DNA of 64,000 nucleotides from Citrobacter amalonaticus (GTDB lineage Bacteria; Pseudomonadota; Gammaproteobacteria; Enterobacterales; Enterobacteriaceae): NCBI RefSeq assembly GCF_018323885.1, contig NZ_AP024585.1:806001-870000 (forward strand). The letters are read 5' to 3'. The notes under the pieces are model-generated. The model was not told where the DNA came from. It saw only the letters and a list, made by a program, of their open reading frames with translations, and searched no databases. Below, in pieces: positions 48,497 to 58,771 of the stretch. Positions within the stretch are counted from its first letter, which is position 1, and the number at the start of each line of letters is the position of its first letter. Made by a program: the position numbers and the translations under genes.

Positions 48497-49183
48497 ATGC
48501 GCATTACTATTATCCTCGTCGCTCCCGCCAGAGCGGAAAACATTGGTGCTGCGGCTCGCGCCATGAAAACCATGGGATTCACTCAGTTGCGTATCGTTGA
48601 CAGTCAGGCGCATCTTGAACCCGCCACGCGCTGGGTGGCGCATGGCTCCAGCGATATTATTGATAATATTACTGTTTTTCCGACGCTTGCGGACGCGCTT
48701 GTCGATGTTGATTTTACCGTCGCCACCACGGCTCGCAGTCGGGCAAAATTTCACTACTACGCGACGCCGGCGGAACTGGTTCCGCTGCTGGAAGAAAAAT
48801 CGGCCTGGATGAATCACGCCGCGCTGGTTTTTGGTCGTGAAGACTCCGGACTGACCAACGATGAACTGGCACTGGCGGATGTTCTGACCGGCGTGCCAAT
48901 GGTTGCAGATTATCCTTCATTGAATCTGGGGCAGGCGGTGATGGTTTACTGCTATCAATTAACAAATTTAATGCAACAACCTGCTAAAGAAGTCGATTCA
49001 TCTGATGAATTTCAGTTACAGGCATTACGCTCACGCATCATGAGCCTGTTGACCACTCTGGAGGTTGCAGATGACAGCAAACTGGTCGACTGGCTGCAAC
49101 AGCGTCTGGGGCAATTAGGGCAGCGAGACACGGTAATGTTGCACCGCCTGGTCCATGATATCGAAAAAAAAGTCACAAAATAA
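48497..49183 (+). CDS. lasT: LasT (YjtD), SPOUT-family RNA methyltransferase
   Basis: A 228-residue TrmH/TrmJ-family protein: ILVAPARAENIGAAARAMKTMG at the start, VFGREDSGLTNDEL and YPSLNLGQAVMVYCYQL knot motifs. Related to TrmJ, which 2'-O-methylates tRNA position 32; the substrate of LasT is not settled. It precedes the thr operon as in E. coli. Confidence 0.94.
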   Translation: MRITIILVAPARAENIGAAARAMKTMGFTQLRIVDSQAHLEPATRWVAHGSSDIIDNITVFPTLADALVDVDFTVATTARSRAKFHYYATPAELVPLLEEKSAWMNHAALVFGREDSGLTNDELALADVLTGVPMVADYPSLNLGQAVMVYCYQLTNLMQQPAKEVDSSDEFQLQALRSRIMSLLTTLEVADDSKLVDWLQQRLGQLGQRDTVMLHRLVHDIEKKVTK

Positions 49184-49317
49184 TAATTTTCCTTTAGTTG
49201 TATTTATGGTGATAACTGCTGATTTCAAGAGGGGTTTTCCTGCGGGTTTGGTTGAAAATAAACCTTTCGCCAGCAGCTCATGAACAAGTTTCGTCAGGTG
49301 AGTAAATCAAATATTTA

Positions 49318-49355
49318 TTGACTTAGCTCACCATATACTTTAACCAATATAGACA
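49318..49355 (+). promoter_or_regulatory. thrLABC promoter
   Basis: TTGACT (49318-49323), a 17-base spacer and TAACCA (49341-49346) align base for base with the K-12 thrL promoter region. By alignment with K-12 (start A148) transcription should begin at A 49355. Confidence 0.75.
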
Positions 49356-49370
49356 TACAGCACAGACAGA

Positions 49371-49496
49371 TTACCCGTCATACTTCGAGTTGCATCTGCG
49401 TTGGCGACTTTTGTTCACCCCAGTCACATCGTTTTCTATGCGCCAGGGGCTTTACGCAATTGCCGTCCTCCTTCAACACGAATTATTCAGGGTAAA
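49371..49496. repeat. ERIC (IRU) element in the thr operon leader
   Basis: A 126-base element bounded by TTACCC and GGGTAA, with ERIC features TACCCGTCATACTTCGAG, GTTCACCCCAGTCAC, CGCCAGGGGC and CTTCAACACGAATTATTC. It has the same orientation as the copy at 38044 but a more diverged core. It interrupts sequence that is continuous in K-12 (CACAGACAGA | CAGAGTACACAACATCC) and lies downstream of the expected transcription start. Confidence 0.88.
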
Positions 49497-49516
49497 TAAT
49501 GACAGAGTACACAACA

Positions 49517-49585
<69 letters not shown>

Positions 49586-49603
49586 CGCGTACAGGAAACA
49601 CAG

Positions 49604-49640
49604 AAAAAAGCCCGCACCTGAACAGTGCGGGCTTTTTTTT
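49604..49640 (+). terminator. thr attenuator
   Basis: GCCCGCAC (49610-49617) pairs with GTGCGGGC (49625-49632) and is followed by eight T. An A-run precedes the stem. It lies between thrL and thrA and is the regulated terminator of the operon. Confidence 0.96.
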
Positions 49641-49666
49641 CGACCAAAGGTAACGAGGTAACAACC

Positions 49667-52129
49667 ATGCGAGTGTTGAAGTTCGGCGGTACATCAGTGG
49701 CAAATGCAGAACGTTTTCTGCGGGTTGCCGATATTCTGGAAAGCAATGCCAGGCAGGGGCAGGTAGCGACCGTTCTTTCTGCCCCCGCTAAAATTACCAA
49801 CCATCTGGTGGCGATGATTGAAAAAACCATCGGAGGTCAGGACGCATTACCCAATATCAGTGATGCCGAACGTATTTTTGCCGAACTTCTGACCGGACTC
49901 GCCGACGCCCAGCCGGGCTTTCCGCTGGCGCAGTTGAAAGTGTTTGTTGAGCAGGAATTTGCCCAAATCAAACATGTGCTGCATGGGATCAGCTTGCTAG
50001 GACAGTGTCCGGACAGCATTAACGCTGCGCTCATCTGCCGTGGCGAAAAGATGTCGATCGCCATCATGGCGGGGTTACTGGAAGCCCGCGGCCACCACGT
50101 TACCGTTATTGACCCGGTCGAAAAACTGCTGGCGGTGGGGCACTACCTCGAATCTACCGTCGATATCGCCGAATCGACTCGCCGCATCGCCGCCGGGCGT
50201 ATACCCGCCGATCACATGGTGCTGATGGCCGGGTTCACCGCCGGTAATGAGAAGGGTGAACTGGTGGTGCTGGGGCGCAATGGCTCCGATTACTCCGCAG
50301 CGGTTCTGGCGGCCTGCTTACGCGCCGACTGTTGCGAGATCTGGACAGATGTCGACGGTGTATATACCTGTGACCCGCGCCAGGTACCTGACGCCAGGTT
50401 GCTGAAATCGATGTCTTATCAGGAAGCGATGGAGCTCTCCTATTTCGGCGCAAAAGTGCTTCACCCTCGTACCATTACCCCCATCGCGCAGTTCCAGATC
50501 CCTTGCCTCATCAAAAATACCGGTAACCCGCAGGCGGCAGGCACGCTGATCGGCGCCAGCCGCGATGAAGACGATCTGCCAGTGAAGGGGATTTCCAACC
50601 TTAATAATATGGCGATGTTCAACGTCTCCGGTCCTGGCATGAAAGGGATGGTGGGGATGGCGGCGCGCGTGTTTGCGGTGATGTCCCGTGCAGGCATTTC
50701 CGTGGTACTGATTACCCAGTCATCCTCTGAGTACAGCATCAGCTTCTGCGTGCCGCAGGCCGACTGCGCCCGCGCGCAGCGTGCCTTGCAGGATGAATTC
50801 TATCTCGAACTGAAAGAGGGCGTGCTGGAACCGCTGGCGGTCACTGAACGACTGGCGATTATCTCCGTCGTTGGGGATGGCATGCGTACACTGCGGGGTA
50901 TTTCGGCGAAATTCTTTGCCGCACTGGCGCGCGCGAATATCAATATCGTGGCTATCGCGCAGGGCTCTTCCGAGCGTTCCATTTCGGTCGTGGTCAATAA
51001 CGACGATGCCACGACGGGCGTACGCGTCACCCATCAGATGTTGTTCAATACCGATCAGGTAATTGAAGTGTTTGTCATTGGCGTTGGCGGGGTAGGCGGC
51101 GCATTACTGGAGCAGCTTAAGCGCCAGCAAACCTGGCTGAAGAAAAAACATATCGATCTGCGCGTGTGCGGTGTGGCGAACTCGAGAGCGCTGTTGACCC
51201 ATGTGCATGGCCTGAACCTGGAAAACTGGCAGGCTGAACTGGCTGAAGCGAAAGAGCCGTTCAATCTTGGTCGCTTAATCCGTCTGGTGAAGGAATATCA
51301 CCTGCTGAACCCGGTGATTGTGGATTGTACGTCCAGTCAGGCGGTGGCCGATCAATACGCGGACTTCCTGCGTGAAGGATTCCATGTGGTCACGCCGAAC
51401 AAAAAGGCGAATACCTCGTCAATGGATTACTACCATCAGCTGCGCTTCGCTGCCGCGAAGTCACGGCGCAAATTCCTCTATGACACTAACGTGGGTGCCG
51501 GTCTGCCGGTGATCGAAAACCTGCAAAACCTGTTGAATGCGGGCGATGAATTGCTGAAGTTCTCCGGCATCCTGTCCGGTTCGCTGTCATTTATTTTCGG
51601 TAAGCTCGACGAGGGTATGAGCCTCTCTGAAGCGACTCGTATCGCGCGTGAAATGGGGTACACCGAACCCGATCCGCGTGACGATCTTTCGGGAATGGAC
51701 GTGGCGCGTAAGCTGCTGATCCTCGCCCGTGAAACCGGGCGCGAGCTGGAACTGTCAGACATCGTCATTGAACCGGTGCTGCCGAAAGCGTTTGATGATT
51801 CAGGCGACGTTGACGCGTTTATGGCGAATCTGCCGCAGCTTGACGATGCCTTTGCCGCTCGGGTGGCAAAAGCCCGTGATGAGGGCAAAGTATTGCGCTA
51901 TGTTGGCAACATCGAAGAAGACGGCGTCTGTCGGGTGAAGATTTCTGAAGTGGACGGTAACGATCCGTTGTACAAAGTGAAAAACGGCGAAAACGCGCTG
52001 GCGTTCTACAGCCACTACTATCAGCCGCTACCGCTGGTTCTGCGCGGTTATGGTGCGGGTAACGACGTCACGGCGGCAGGGGTGTTTGCTGACCTGCTGC
52101 GTACTCTCTCATGGAAGCTAGGAGTCTAA
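49667..52129 (+). CDS. thrA: Bifunctional aspartokinase I / homoserine dehydrogenase I
   Basis: An 820-residue fusion, identical in length to E. coli ThrA. The kinase domain (about 1-290) begins with [16 protein letters not shown]; two ACT domains (about 320-460) bind threonine for feedback inhibition; the dehydrogenase (about 465-820) has the nucleotide motif [12 protein letters not shown]. It commits aspartate to threonine and methionine. The ATG at 49667 is chosen; a longer frame would begin in the attenuator. One base separates it from thrB. Confidence 0.99.
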   Translation: MRVLKFGGTSVANAERFLRVADILESNARQGQVATVLSAPAKITNHLVAMIEKTIGGQDALPNISDAERIFAELLTGLADAQPGFPLAQLKVFVEQEFAQIKHVLHGISLLGQCPDSINAALICRGEKMSIAIMAGLLEARGHHVTVIDPVEKLLAVGHYLESTVDIAESTRRIAAGRIPADHMVLMAGFTAGNEKGELVVLGRNGSDYSAAVLAACLRADCCEIWTDVDGVYTCDPRQVPDARLLKSMSYQEAMELSYFGAKVLHPRTITPIAQFQIPCLIKNTGNPQAAGTLIGASRDEDDLPVKGISNLNNMAMFNVSGPGMKGMVGMAARVFAVMSRAGISVVLITQSSSEYSISFCVPQADCARAQRALQDEFYLELKEGVLEPLAVTERLAIISVVGDGMRTLRGISAKFFAALARANINIVAIAQGSSERSISVVVNNDDATTGVRVTHQMLFNTDQVIEVFVIGVGGVGGALLEQLKRQQTWLKKKHIDLRVCGVANSRALLTHVHGLNLENWQAELAEAKEPFNLGRLIRLVKEYHLLNPVIVDCTSSQAVADQYADFLREGFHVVTPNKKANTSSMDYYHQLRFAAAKSRRKFLYDTNVGAGLPVIENLQNLLNAGDELLKFSGILSGSLSFIFGKLDEGMSLSEATRIAREMGYTEPDPRDDLSGMDVARKLLILARETGRELELSDIVIEPVLPKAFDDSGDVDAFMANLPQLDDAFAARVAKARDEGKVLRYVGNIEEDGVCRVKISEVDGNDPLYKVKNGENALAFYSHYYQPLPLVLRGYGAGNDVTAAGVFADLLRTLSWKLGV

Positions 52130-52130
52130 C

Positions 52131-53060
52131 ATGGTTAAAGTTTATGCCCCGGCTTCCAGTGCCAATATGAGCGTTGGATTTGATGTGCTTGGGGCGGCGG
52201 TGACGCCCGTTGATGGCTCACTGCTGGGCGACGTGGTGTCGGTTGAGGCGGCGGACAGTTTCAGCCTGAATAATCTGGGCCGCTTTGCCGACAAGCTACC
52301 GCCAGAACCGCGAGAAAATATTGTTTACCAGTGCTGGGAGCGTTTTTGTCAGGAACTGGGTAAGCAAATTCCGGTGGCGATGACCCTGGAAAAGAATATG
52401 CCGATCGGCTCCGGATTAGGTTCCAGCGCCTGCTCGGTGGTGGCGGCACTGGTCGCGATGAATGAGTACTGCGGCAAGCCGCTCAATGACACGCGTCTGC
52501 TGGCAATAATGGGTGAGCTGGAAGGGCGTATCTCCGGCAGCATTCACTACGATAACGTCGCGCCATGTTTTCTCGGTGGTATGCAGTTGATGATTGAAGA
52601 AAACGGCATTATCAGCCAGCAGGTGCCAGGCTTTGATGAGTGGCTGTGGGTACTGGCCTATCCTGGCATTAAAGTCTCCACGGCAGAAGCGCGGGCGATC
52701 CTGCCTGCGCAGTATCGTCGCCAGGATTGCATTGCCCACGGGCGTCACCTGGCCGGGTTTATTCACGCCTGCTATTCCCGTCAGCCTGGGCTTGCGGCGA
52801 AACTGATGAAGGATGTGATTGCCGAACCGTATCGCGAACGTCTGTTGCCTGGTTTTGCTCAGGCGCGTCAGGCCGTCGCGGAAATTGGCGCGCTGGCCAG
52901 CGGTATTTCCGGTTCAGGGCCGACGTTGTTTGCGCTCTGCGATAAAACGGAGACCGCGCAGCGTGTGGCGGACTGGCTGGGTAGTCACTACCTGCAAAAT
53001 CAGGAAGGCTTTGTTCATATTTGCCGGCTGGACACGGCGGGCGCACGAGTACTGGGATAA
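52131..53060 (+). CDS. thrB: Homoserine kinase
   Basis: A 309-residue GHMP kinase, one residue shorter than in K-12. The phosphate loop [16 protein letters not shown] (about residues 91-106) and the N-terminal [15 protein letters not shown] are intact. It phosphorylates homoserine with ATP and is the second step of the thr operon. Confidence 0.99.
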   Translation: MVKVYAPASSANMSVGFDVLGAAVTPVDGSLLGDVVSVEAADSFSLNNLGRFADKLPPEPRENIVYQCWERFCQELGKQIPVAMTLEKNMPIGSGLGSSACSVVAALVAMNEYCGKPLNDTRLLAIMGELEGRISGSIHYDNVAPCFLGGMQLMIEENGIISQQVPGFDEWLWVLAYPGIKVSTAEARAILPAQYRRQDCIAHGRHLAGFIHACYSRQPGLAAKLMKDVIAEPYRERLLPGFAQARQAVAEIGALASGISGSGPTLFALCDKTETAQRVADWLGSHYLQNQEGFVHICRLDTAGARVLG

Positions 53061-53063
53061 TTG

Positions 53064-54347
53064 ATGAAACTCTACAATCTTAAAGATCACAACGAACAGG
53101 TTAGTTTTGCACAGGCCGTCACGCAGGGGCTGGGCAAGAATCAGGGGCTGTTTTTCCCGCACGATCTGCCGGAATTCAACCTGACAGAAGTGGATGAGAT
53201 GCTGAACCAGGACTTCGTCAGCCGTAGCACAAAGATCCTCTCGGCGTTCATCGGCGATGAAATCCCGCAGGAGATCCTCGAAGAACGTGTGCGCGCAGCC
53301 TTTGCTTTCCCGGCGCCGGTTGCTCAGGTGGAAGGGGATGTCAGCTGTCTGGAGCTGTTCCATGGCCCGACGCTGGCGTTTAAAGATTTCGGTGGTCGTT
53401 TTATGGCGCAGATGTTAACCCACATCAGCGGCGATAAACCGGTGACCATTCTGACGGCAACCTCTGGTGATACCGGCGCGGCCGTGGCGCATGCGTTTTA
53501 TGGTCTGCCGAACGTGCGCGTGGTGATCCTCTATCCGAACGGTAAAATCAGTCCGTTGCAGGAAAAACTGTTCTGCACGCTGGGCGGTAACATTGAAACT
53601 GTTGCCATCGATGGTGATTTTGATGCCTGCCAGGCGCTGGTCAAACAGGCGTTTGATGATGAAGAACTGAAAGTGGCGCTGGGGTTGAACTCGGCGAACT
53701 CCATCAACATCAGCCGCCTGCTGGCACAGATTTGCTACTACTTTGAAGCCGTTGCCCAATTGCCGCAGGAGGCGCGGAATCAGCTGGTGGTTTCTGTTCC
53801 AAGCGGTAACTTTGGCGACCTGACGGCGGGCCTGCTGGCGAAATCTCTCGGCCTGCCGGTGAAGCGTTTTATCGCTGCCACCAACGTTAACGACACGGTG
53901 CCACGCTTCCTGCAGGACGGGCAGTGGGCGCCAAAAGCGACCCAGGCGACGTTGTCTAACGCGATGGATGTGAGTCAGCCGAACAACTGGCCGCGCGTTG
54001 AGGAGTTGTTCCGCCGTAAAATCTGGCGTCTGAATGAGCTGGGTTATGCGGCTGTAGATGATGAAACCACACAGGAAACGATGCGCGAACTGAAAGCGAA
54101 GGGCTACACTTCTGAGCCTCATGCCGCCGTGGCCTACCGCGCCCTGCGTGATCAGCTCAATCCGGGCGAGTACGGTCTGTTCCTCGGCACTGCGCACCCG
54201 GCGAAGTTTAAAGAGAGCGTGGAAGCGATCCTCAATGAAACGCTGGATCTGCCGAAAGAACTGGCAGAACGTGCGGATCTACCGCTGCTTTCGCAACATC
54301 TGCCGGCGGATTTTGCCGCCCTGCGTAAGCTGATGATGACGCGCTAA
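53064..54347 (+). CDS. thrC: Threonine synthase
   Basis: A 427-residue PLP enzyme that converts O-phosphohomoserine to threonine. The PLP lysine is K107 in TLAFKDFGGRF; the phosphate-binding loop SVPSGNFGDLTAG is intact. It is one residue shorter at the C-terminus than K-12. The ATG at 53064 is preferred over TTG at 53061. Three bases separate it from thrB. Confidence 0.99.
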   Translation: MKLYNLKDHNEQVSFAQAVTQGLGKNQGLFFPHDLPEFNLTEVDEMLNQDFVSRSTKILSAFIGDEIPQEILEERVRAAFAFPAPVAQVEGDVSCLELFHGPTLAFKDFGGRFMAQMLTHISGDKPVTILTATSGDTGAAVAHAFYGLPNVRVVILYPNGKISPLQEKLFCTLGGNIETVAIDGDFDACQALVKQAFDDEELKVALGLNSANSINISRLLAQICYYFEAVAQLPQEARNQLVVSVPSGNFGDLTAGLLAKSLGLPVKRFIAATNVNDTVPRFLQDGQWAPKATQATLSNAMDVSQPNNWPRVEELFRRKIWRLNELGYAAVDDETTQETMRELKAKGYTSEPHAAVAYRALRDQLNPGEYGLFLGTAHPAKFKESVEAILNETLDLPKELAERADLPLLSQHLPADFAALRKLMMTR

Positions 54348-54353
54348 ACCGTC

Positions 54354-54433
54354 TGCCCGGTGGCGCTATCGCTTACCGGGCCTGTCAGGCGGTGGAGATG
54401 AGAAAGCCGGATAAGGCGTAGCCGCTATCCGGC
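54354..54433. repeat. BIME after thrC
   Basis: Two REP units, GCCCGGTGGCGCTATCGC...TACCGGGC and GCCGGATAAGGCGTAGCC...CTATCCGGC, fill the gap between thrC and yaaA. K-12 has the small gene yaaX here; I see no counterpart. Confidence 0.88.
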
Positions 54434-54443
54434 GAAATGCGCA

Positions 54444-55217
54444 TTACTGCTCGTGACGCTTAAACACCAGTTCGCCGTTGCCAGACGCGGCGTCATCAAA
54501 GAAGTAACCCTCGCTGTTAAAGCCGGTGAGCTGTTCAGGCTCCGTCAGGCGGTTTTCAATGATGTAGCGGCTCATCAGGCCGCGCGCCTTTTTGGCGTAG
54601 AAACTGATGACTTTGAACTTACCGTTTTTCTCGTCGAGGAAGACAGGTTTAATCAGCTCGGCATTCAGTTTCTTCGGTTTCACGGCGCGGAAGTATTCAT
54701 CCGATGCCAGGTTAATCACCACCTGGTCGCCCTGTGCGGCGAGCGCTTCATTAAGCTTATCCGTGATGATATCGCCCCAGAACTGATACAGATCCTTCCC
54801 TTTGGCGTTATCCAGACGGATACCCATTTCCAGACGATAAGGTTGCATCAGATCCAGCGGGCGCAGCACGCCATATAAACCTGAGAGCATACGCAAATGC
54901 TGCTGGGCAAAATCGAAATCGGCTTCACTGAAGTTTTCGGCCTGTAGTCCGGTATAGACATCGCCTTTGAAAGCCAGAATGGCCTGACGCGCGTTTTCTG
55001 GCGTGAAGTCCGGCTGCCAGTCATGAAAACGGGTGGCGTTTAGATCGGCGAGTTTGTCGCTGATGTTCATCAGCTTGCCGATTTGCGGGGCTGAAAGTTT
55101 ACGCGCCACATGAATCAGTTGCTGCGAGTGATCCAGTAATTCAGGTAGCGTATGGCGCGTTGTTGCCAGCGGGCTCTGGTAGTCGAGTGTTTTTGCAGGT
55201 GAAATCAGAATCAGCAT
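54444..55217 (-). CDS. yaaA: YaaA, peroxide-stress resistance protein
   Basis: A 257-residue DUF328 protein (K-12: 258 aa). It starts [16 protein letters not shown] and keeps [12 protein letters not shown]. coli YaaA is induced by OxyR and lowers free iron under hydrogen peroxide; it binds DNA through a helix-hairpin-helix region. The ATG at 55215-55217 is preferred over a longer frame. Confidence 0.96.
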   Translation of the reverse strand: MLILISPAKTLDYQSPLATTRHTLPELLDHSQQLIHVARKLSAPQIGKLMNISDKLADLNATRFHDWQPDFTPENARQAILAFKGDVYTGLQAENFSEADFDFAQQHLRMLSGLYGVLRPLDLMQPYRLEMGIRLDNAKGKDLYQFWGDIITDKLNEALAAQGDQVVINLASDEYFRAVKPKKLNAELIKPVFLDEKNGKFKVISFYAKKARGLMSRYIIENRLTEPEQLTGFNSEGYFFDDAASGNGELVFKRHEQ

Positions 55218-55286
55218 ATCCAGTCCTTGCAGGAAATTTACTGCGACTGTAGCAAAAAACACGACTGAGTTGATCGATAGTTGCGA

Positions 55287-56717
55287 TTAGTCTCGCGGTA
55301 TGTCATCCCAGGCATCTGGTGCCAGTTGCTGTCCGATGTCCGGGTAACGCAGTGGATCAAAGACCGGGCGAACGCCGAGTTTACGCTGACGCAAGTAGTC
55401 GCTGGCCAGGGTACGCACCACCGGAGAGAGCAACAATATTGCCGTCAGGTTAGTGATCGCCATGCAGGCCATGATGATATCCGCCAGTTGCCACAGCAGC
55501 GGGAAGCTAAGCAAGGTGCCGACCACGACGGTTGAACAGGAGGTAATGCGTAAAGCCCAGATGAAGCGCTTATTGTCCAGCTTCAGAAAGTACAGATTGT
55601 TTTCCGCATAAATGTAGTTAACCACAATAGAGCTGAAGGCAAACAGAATCACAATGACTGCGACGAATGCCGCGCCCCACTCTCCGACCAGTGTATTCAT
55701 CGCTTTCTGCACCAGTTGGATCCCTTCCATCGGCGCATAGGTGGCGTCGTTACCGGCCAGTAAAACCAACATTGCCGTTGCGCTACAGACGATCAGCGTA
55801 TCGATAAAAATGCCGATCATCTGCACGATCCCCTGTGCCGCAGGGTGCGGCGGCCAGGATGCTGCTGCGGCAGCAGCGTTAGGCGTTGAGCCCATTCCGG
55901 CTTCATTGGAGAACATACTGCGTTGAAAACCGCTGGTGATCGCCTGACTCAGCGTATACCCCGCCACGCCGCCCGCCGCTTCTTGCCAGCCAAATGCGCT
56001 TTTGACGATAGAAATGATGATGTCCGGCAGTTGGTCGATGTTGATCAGACAAACCACCAGGCTGGTGACCACCCACATCAACGCCATCACAGGGACAAAC
56101 CACTGCATCATCCGCGCCACGCCTTTGATCCCGCGGACGATAACCAACAGGGCGGCAATCGCCATGACAATACCGGTGGCAACCGGAGGGAAATCAAACG
56201 CGAATTTGAGAGCACGGGATACGGAGTTGGCCTGCACACTGTTGAACACCAGGCCGTAGGCGATCAGCAAAAAGATGGCGAATAACACGCCCATCCAGCG
56301 CATGCCTAAACCACGTGCCATATACCAGGCGGGGCCACCGCGAAACTGACCGTGGCGATCGCGTTCTTTGTAGAGTTGTGCGAGGGCACATTCAGCAAAT
56401 GAGGTCGCCATCCCAATGATGGCGGCGATCCACATCCAGAACACCGCACCTGGTCCACCTGCGGTAATGGCCAGCGCCACACCCGCCAGGTTACCACTAC
56501 CGATACGGGCGGCAAGGCCGGTGCAGAGTGACTGAAAAGAGGTTAATCCTCCCGGCTGCGGGTTAATGCTGTTTTTCAGACTTCTGCCAACCTGGCGGAT
56601 ATAGCGAAACTGGACGAAGCCTGTGCGCCAGGTAAACCAACACCCTGCTCCGAAGAGCAGGTAGATCATTACCGATCCCCAGAGCACATCATTAATGAAC
56701 GTGAAAAAATCAGGCAT
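55287..56717 (-). CDS. yaaJ: YaaJ, sodium:alanine/glycine symporter family protein
   Basis: A 476-residue AGCS-family transporter, the same length as in K-12. Eleven or so membrane helices; the family motif appears as ARIGSGNLAGVALAI and NEAGMGSTPNAAAAA. Likely Na+-coupled uptake of alanine or glycine. An in-frame start 29 codons upstream is rejected. Confidence 0.96.
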   Translation of the reverse strand: MPDFFTFINDVLWGSVMIYLLFGAGCWFTWRTGFVQFRYIRQVGRSLKNSINPQPGGLTSFQSLCTGLAARIGSGNLAGVALAITAGGPGAVFWMWIAAIIGMATSFAECALAQLYKERDRHGQFRGGPAWYMARGLGMRWMGVLFAIFLLIAYGLVFNSVQANSVSRALKFAFDFPPVATGIVMAIAALLVIVRGIKGVARMMQWFVPVMALMWVVTSLVVCLINIDQLPDIIISIVKSAFGWQEAAGGVAGYTLSQAITSGFQRSMFSNEAGMGSTPNAAAAAASWPPHPAAQGIVQMIGIFIDTLIVCSATAMLVLLAGNDATYAPMEGIQLVQKAMNTLVGEWGAAFVAVIVILFAFSSIVVNYIYAENNLYFLKLDNKRFIWALRITSCSTVVVGTLLSFPLLWQLADIIMACMAITNLTAILLLSPVVRTLASDYLRQRKLGVRPVFDPLRYPDIGQQLAPDAWDDIPRD

Positions 56718-57000
56718 TAACATCCCTCTTGTTGCTGCCGGTACGCTGTAACAACCCTGTGTAAGCGTTACCAATTGTCGAATAGTATATACGCTGCCGG
56801 ACAATTGATAGCGGCCGAGTAGTATACATGAGGTTGTGTACCGGAATGGCGCGTCACATCAAGCCCGGACCAGAAATTGTCCGCAGATGCCCTCATGGGG
56901 ATAAGCGCATTGTCTGCGGTTGCGCTGTCACAACGTCGTGTTATCATCAGGGCAGACCGGTTACATCCCCCTAACAAGCTGTTTAAAGAGAAACACTATC

Positions 57001-57954
57001 ATGACGGACAAATTGACCTCCCTTCGTCAGTTCACCACCGTGGTGGCCGACACCGGAGACATCGCGGCAATGAAGCTGTATCAGCCGCAGGATGCCACAA
57101 CCAACCCTTCTCTCATTCTTAACGCAGCGCAGATCCCGGAATACCGTAAGCTGATTGATGACGCCGTGACGTGGGCTAAGCAGCAGAGCAATGACCGCGC
57201 GCAGCAGATTGTTGACGCTACCGACAAACTGGCCGTAAACATCGGTCTGGAGATCCTGAAACTGGTCCCGGGTCGTATCTCCACGGAAGTGGATGCTCGC
57301 CTGTCTTATGACACCGATGCCTCTATCGCCAAAGCGAAACGCATCATCAAGCTGTATAACGACGCAGGCATCAGTAACGATCGCATTCTGATCAAACTGG
57401 CTTCAACCTGGCAGGGCATCCGCGCTGCTGAGCAGCTGGAAAAAGAAGGCATCAACTGTAACCTGACGCTGCTGTTCTCCTTTGCGCAGGCGCGAGCTTG
57501 TGCTGAAGCGGGCGTATTCCTGATCTCTCCGTTCGTGGGCCGTATTCTTGACTGGTATAAATCCAATACCGACAAGAAAGAGTATGCGCCGGCGGAAGAT
57601 CCGGGCGTGGTTTCTGTAACGGAGATCTACGAATACTACAAACAGCACGGCTACGAGACCGTTGTGATGGGCGCAAGCTTCCGTAACATCGGTGAAATTC
57701 TTGAGCTGGCTGGCTGCGATCGCCTGACCATCGCACCGGCGCTGCTGAAAGAGCTGGCGGAAAGCGAAGGGGCTATCGAGCGTAAACTGTCCTTCTCTGG
57801 CGAAGTGAAAGCGCGTCCGGAACGCATCACCGAGTCTGAGTTCCTGTGGCAGCACAACCAGGATCCCATGGCGGTAGACAAGCTGGCGGACGGTATCCGT
57901 AAGTTTGCTGTTGACCAGGAAAAACTGGAAAAAATGATCGGCGACCTGCTGTAA
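57001..57954 (+). CDS. talB: Transaldolase B
   Basis: A 317-residue enzyme that moves dihydroxyacetone units in the pentose phosphate pathway. The Schiff-base lysine is K132 in [19 protein letters not shown] binds the substrate. It complements TktA, also encoded in this window. The 56718-57000 gap holds its promoter region and that of the divergent yaaJ. Confidence 0.99.
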   Translation: MTDKLTSLRQFTTVVADTGDIAAMKLYQPQDATTNPSLILNAAQIPEYRKLIDDAVTWAKQQSNDRAQQIVDATDKLAVNIGLEILKLVPGRISTEVDARLSYDTDASIAKAKRIIKLYNDAGISNDRILIKLASTWQGIRAAEQLEKEGINCNLTLLFSFAQARACAEAGVFLISPFVGRILDWYKSNTDKKEYAPAEDPGVVSVTEIYEYYKQHGYETVVMGASFRNIGEILELAGCDRLTIAPALLKELAESEGAIERKLSFSGEVKARPERITESEFLWQHNQDPMAVDKLADGIRKFAVDQEKLEKMIGDLL

Positions 57955-57962
57955 TCATTGAT

Positions 57963-57986
57963 GCGTGACCGGTACGCCGGTCACGC
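57963..57986 (+). terminator. Hairpin after talB
   Basis: GCGTGACCGG-TACG-CCGGTCACGC is a perfect ten-base-pair stem nine bases after the talB stop. No U-run follows. Confidence 0.7.
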
Positions 57987-58064
57987 TACCTCTTCTCAAC
58001 CCTGTCTGTCCTTCCCTTCGCAGTGTATCATTCTGTTTAACGAGACTGTTTAAATGGAATAATC

Positions 58065-58652
58065 ATGAACACCTTACGTATTGGCTTAGTTTCCATTTCT
58101 GACCGCGCCTCCAGCGGTGTCTATCAGGATAAAGGTATTCCGGCGCTGGAAGAGTGGCTATCGACGGCGCTGACCACCCCTTTTGAGGTGCAGACACGCT
58201 TGATTCCTGACGAGCAGGCCATCATCGAACAAACGCTGTGTGAGCTGGTGGACGAGATGAGTTGCCATCTGGTGCTGACCACTGGCGGCACCGGTCCTGC
58301 GCGTCGTGATGTGACGCCGGATGCGACCCTCGCAGTTGCCGATCGCCAGATGCCTGGTTTTGGCGAACAGATGCGGCAGATTAGCCTGCACTTTGTACCG
58401 ACGGCGATCCTGTCGCGCCAGGTCGGGGTGATTCGCAAGCAGGCGTTAATCCTCAATTTACCGGGCCAGCCGAAATCCATTAAAGAGACTCTGGAAGGCG
58501 TGAAGGATGCCGAAGGGAATGTCGTTGTGGCGGGTATCTTCGCAAGTGTACCGTATTGTATACAGCTTCTCGAAGGGCCGTATGTGGAAACCGCGCCGGA
58601 AATCGTAGCATCTTTTCGCCCGAAAAGCGCAAGACGTGAAATAAACGCCTGA
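58065..58652 (+). CDS. mog: Mog, molybdopterin adenylyltransferase
   Basis: A 195-residue enzyme that adenylates molybdopterin before molybdate insertion. Family motifs LTTGGTGPARRDVTPDAT and LPGQPKSIKETL are intact. Length equals E. coli Mog. Confidence 0.98.
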   Translation: MNTLRIGLVSISDRASSGVYQDKGIPALEEWLSTALTTPFEVQTRLIPDEQAIIEQTLCELVDEMSCHLVLTTGGTGPARRDVTPDATLAVADRQMPGFGEQMRQISLHFVPTAILSRQVGVIRKQALILNLPGQPKSIKETLEGVKDAEGNVVVAGIFASVPYCIQLLEGPYVETAPEIVASFRPKSARREINA

Positions 58653-58771
58653 AATTAGTCTTTTCGTAAGATAAGCGGCGGTGAAAGTGGCGTGTTGATT
58701 TGTTTACGATATAGTAAGTTTTACTTTACATGTGTCGTTCATAACAATGCTCCACTGACTTATGGTTCGCT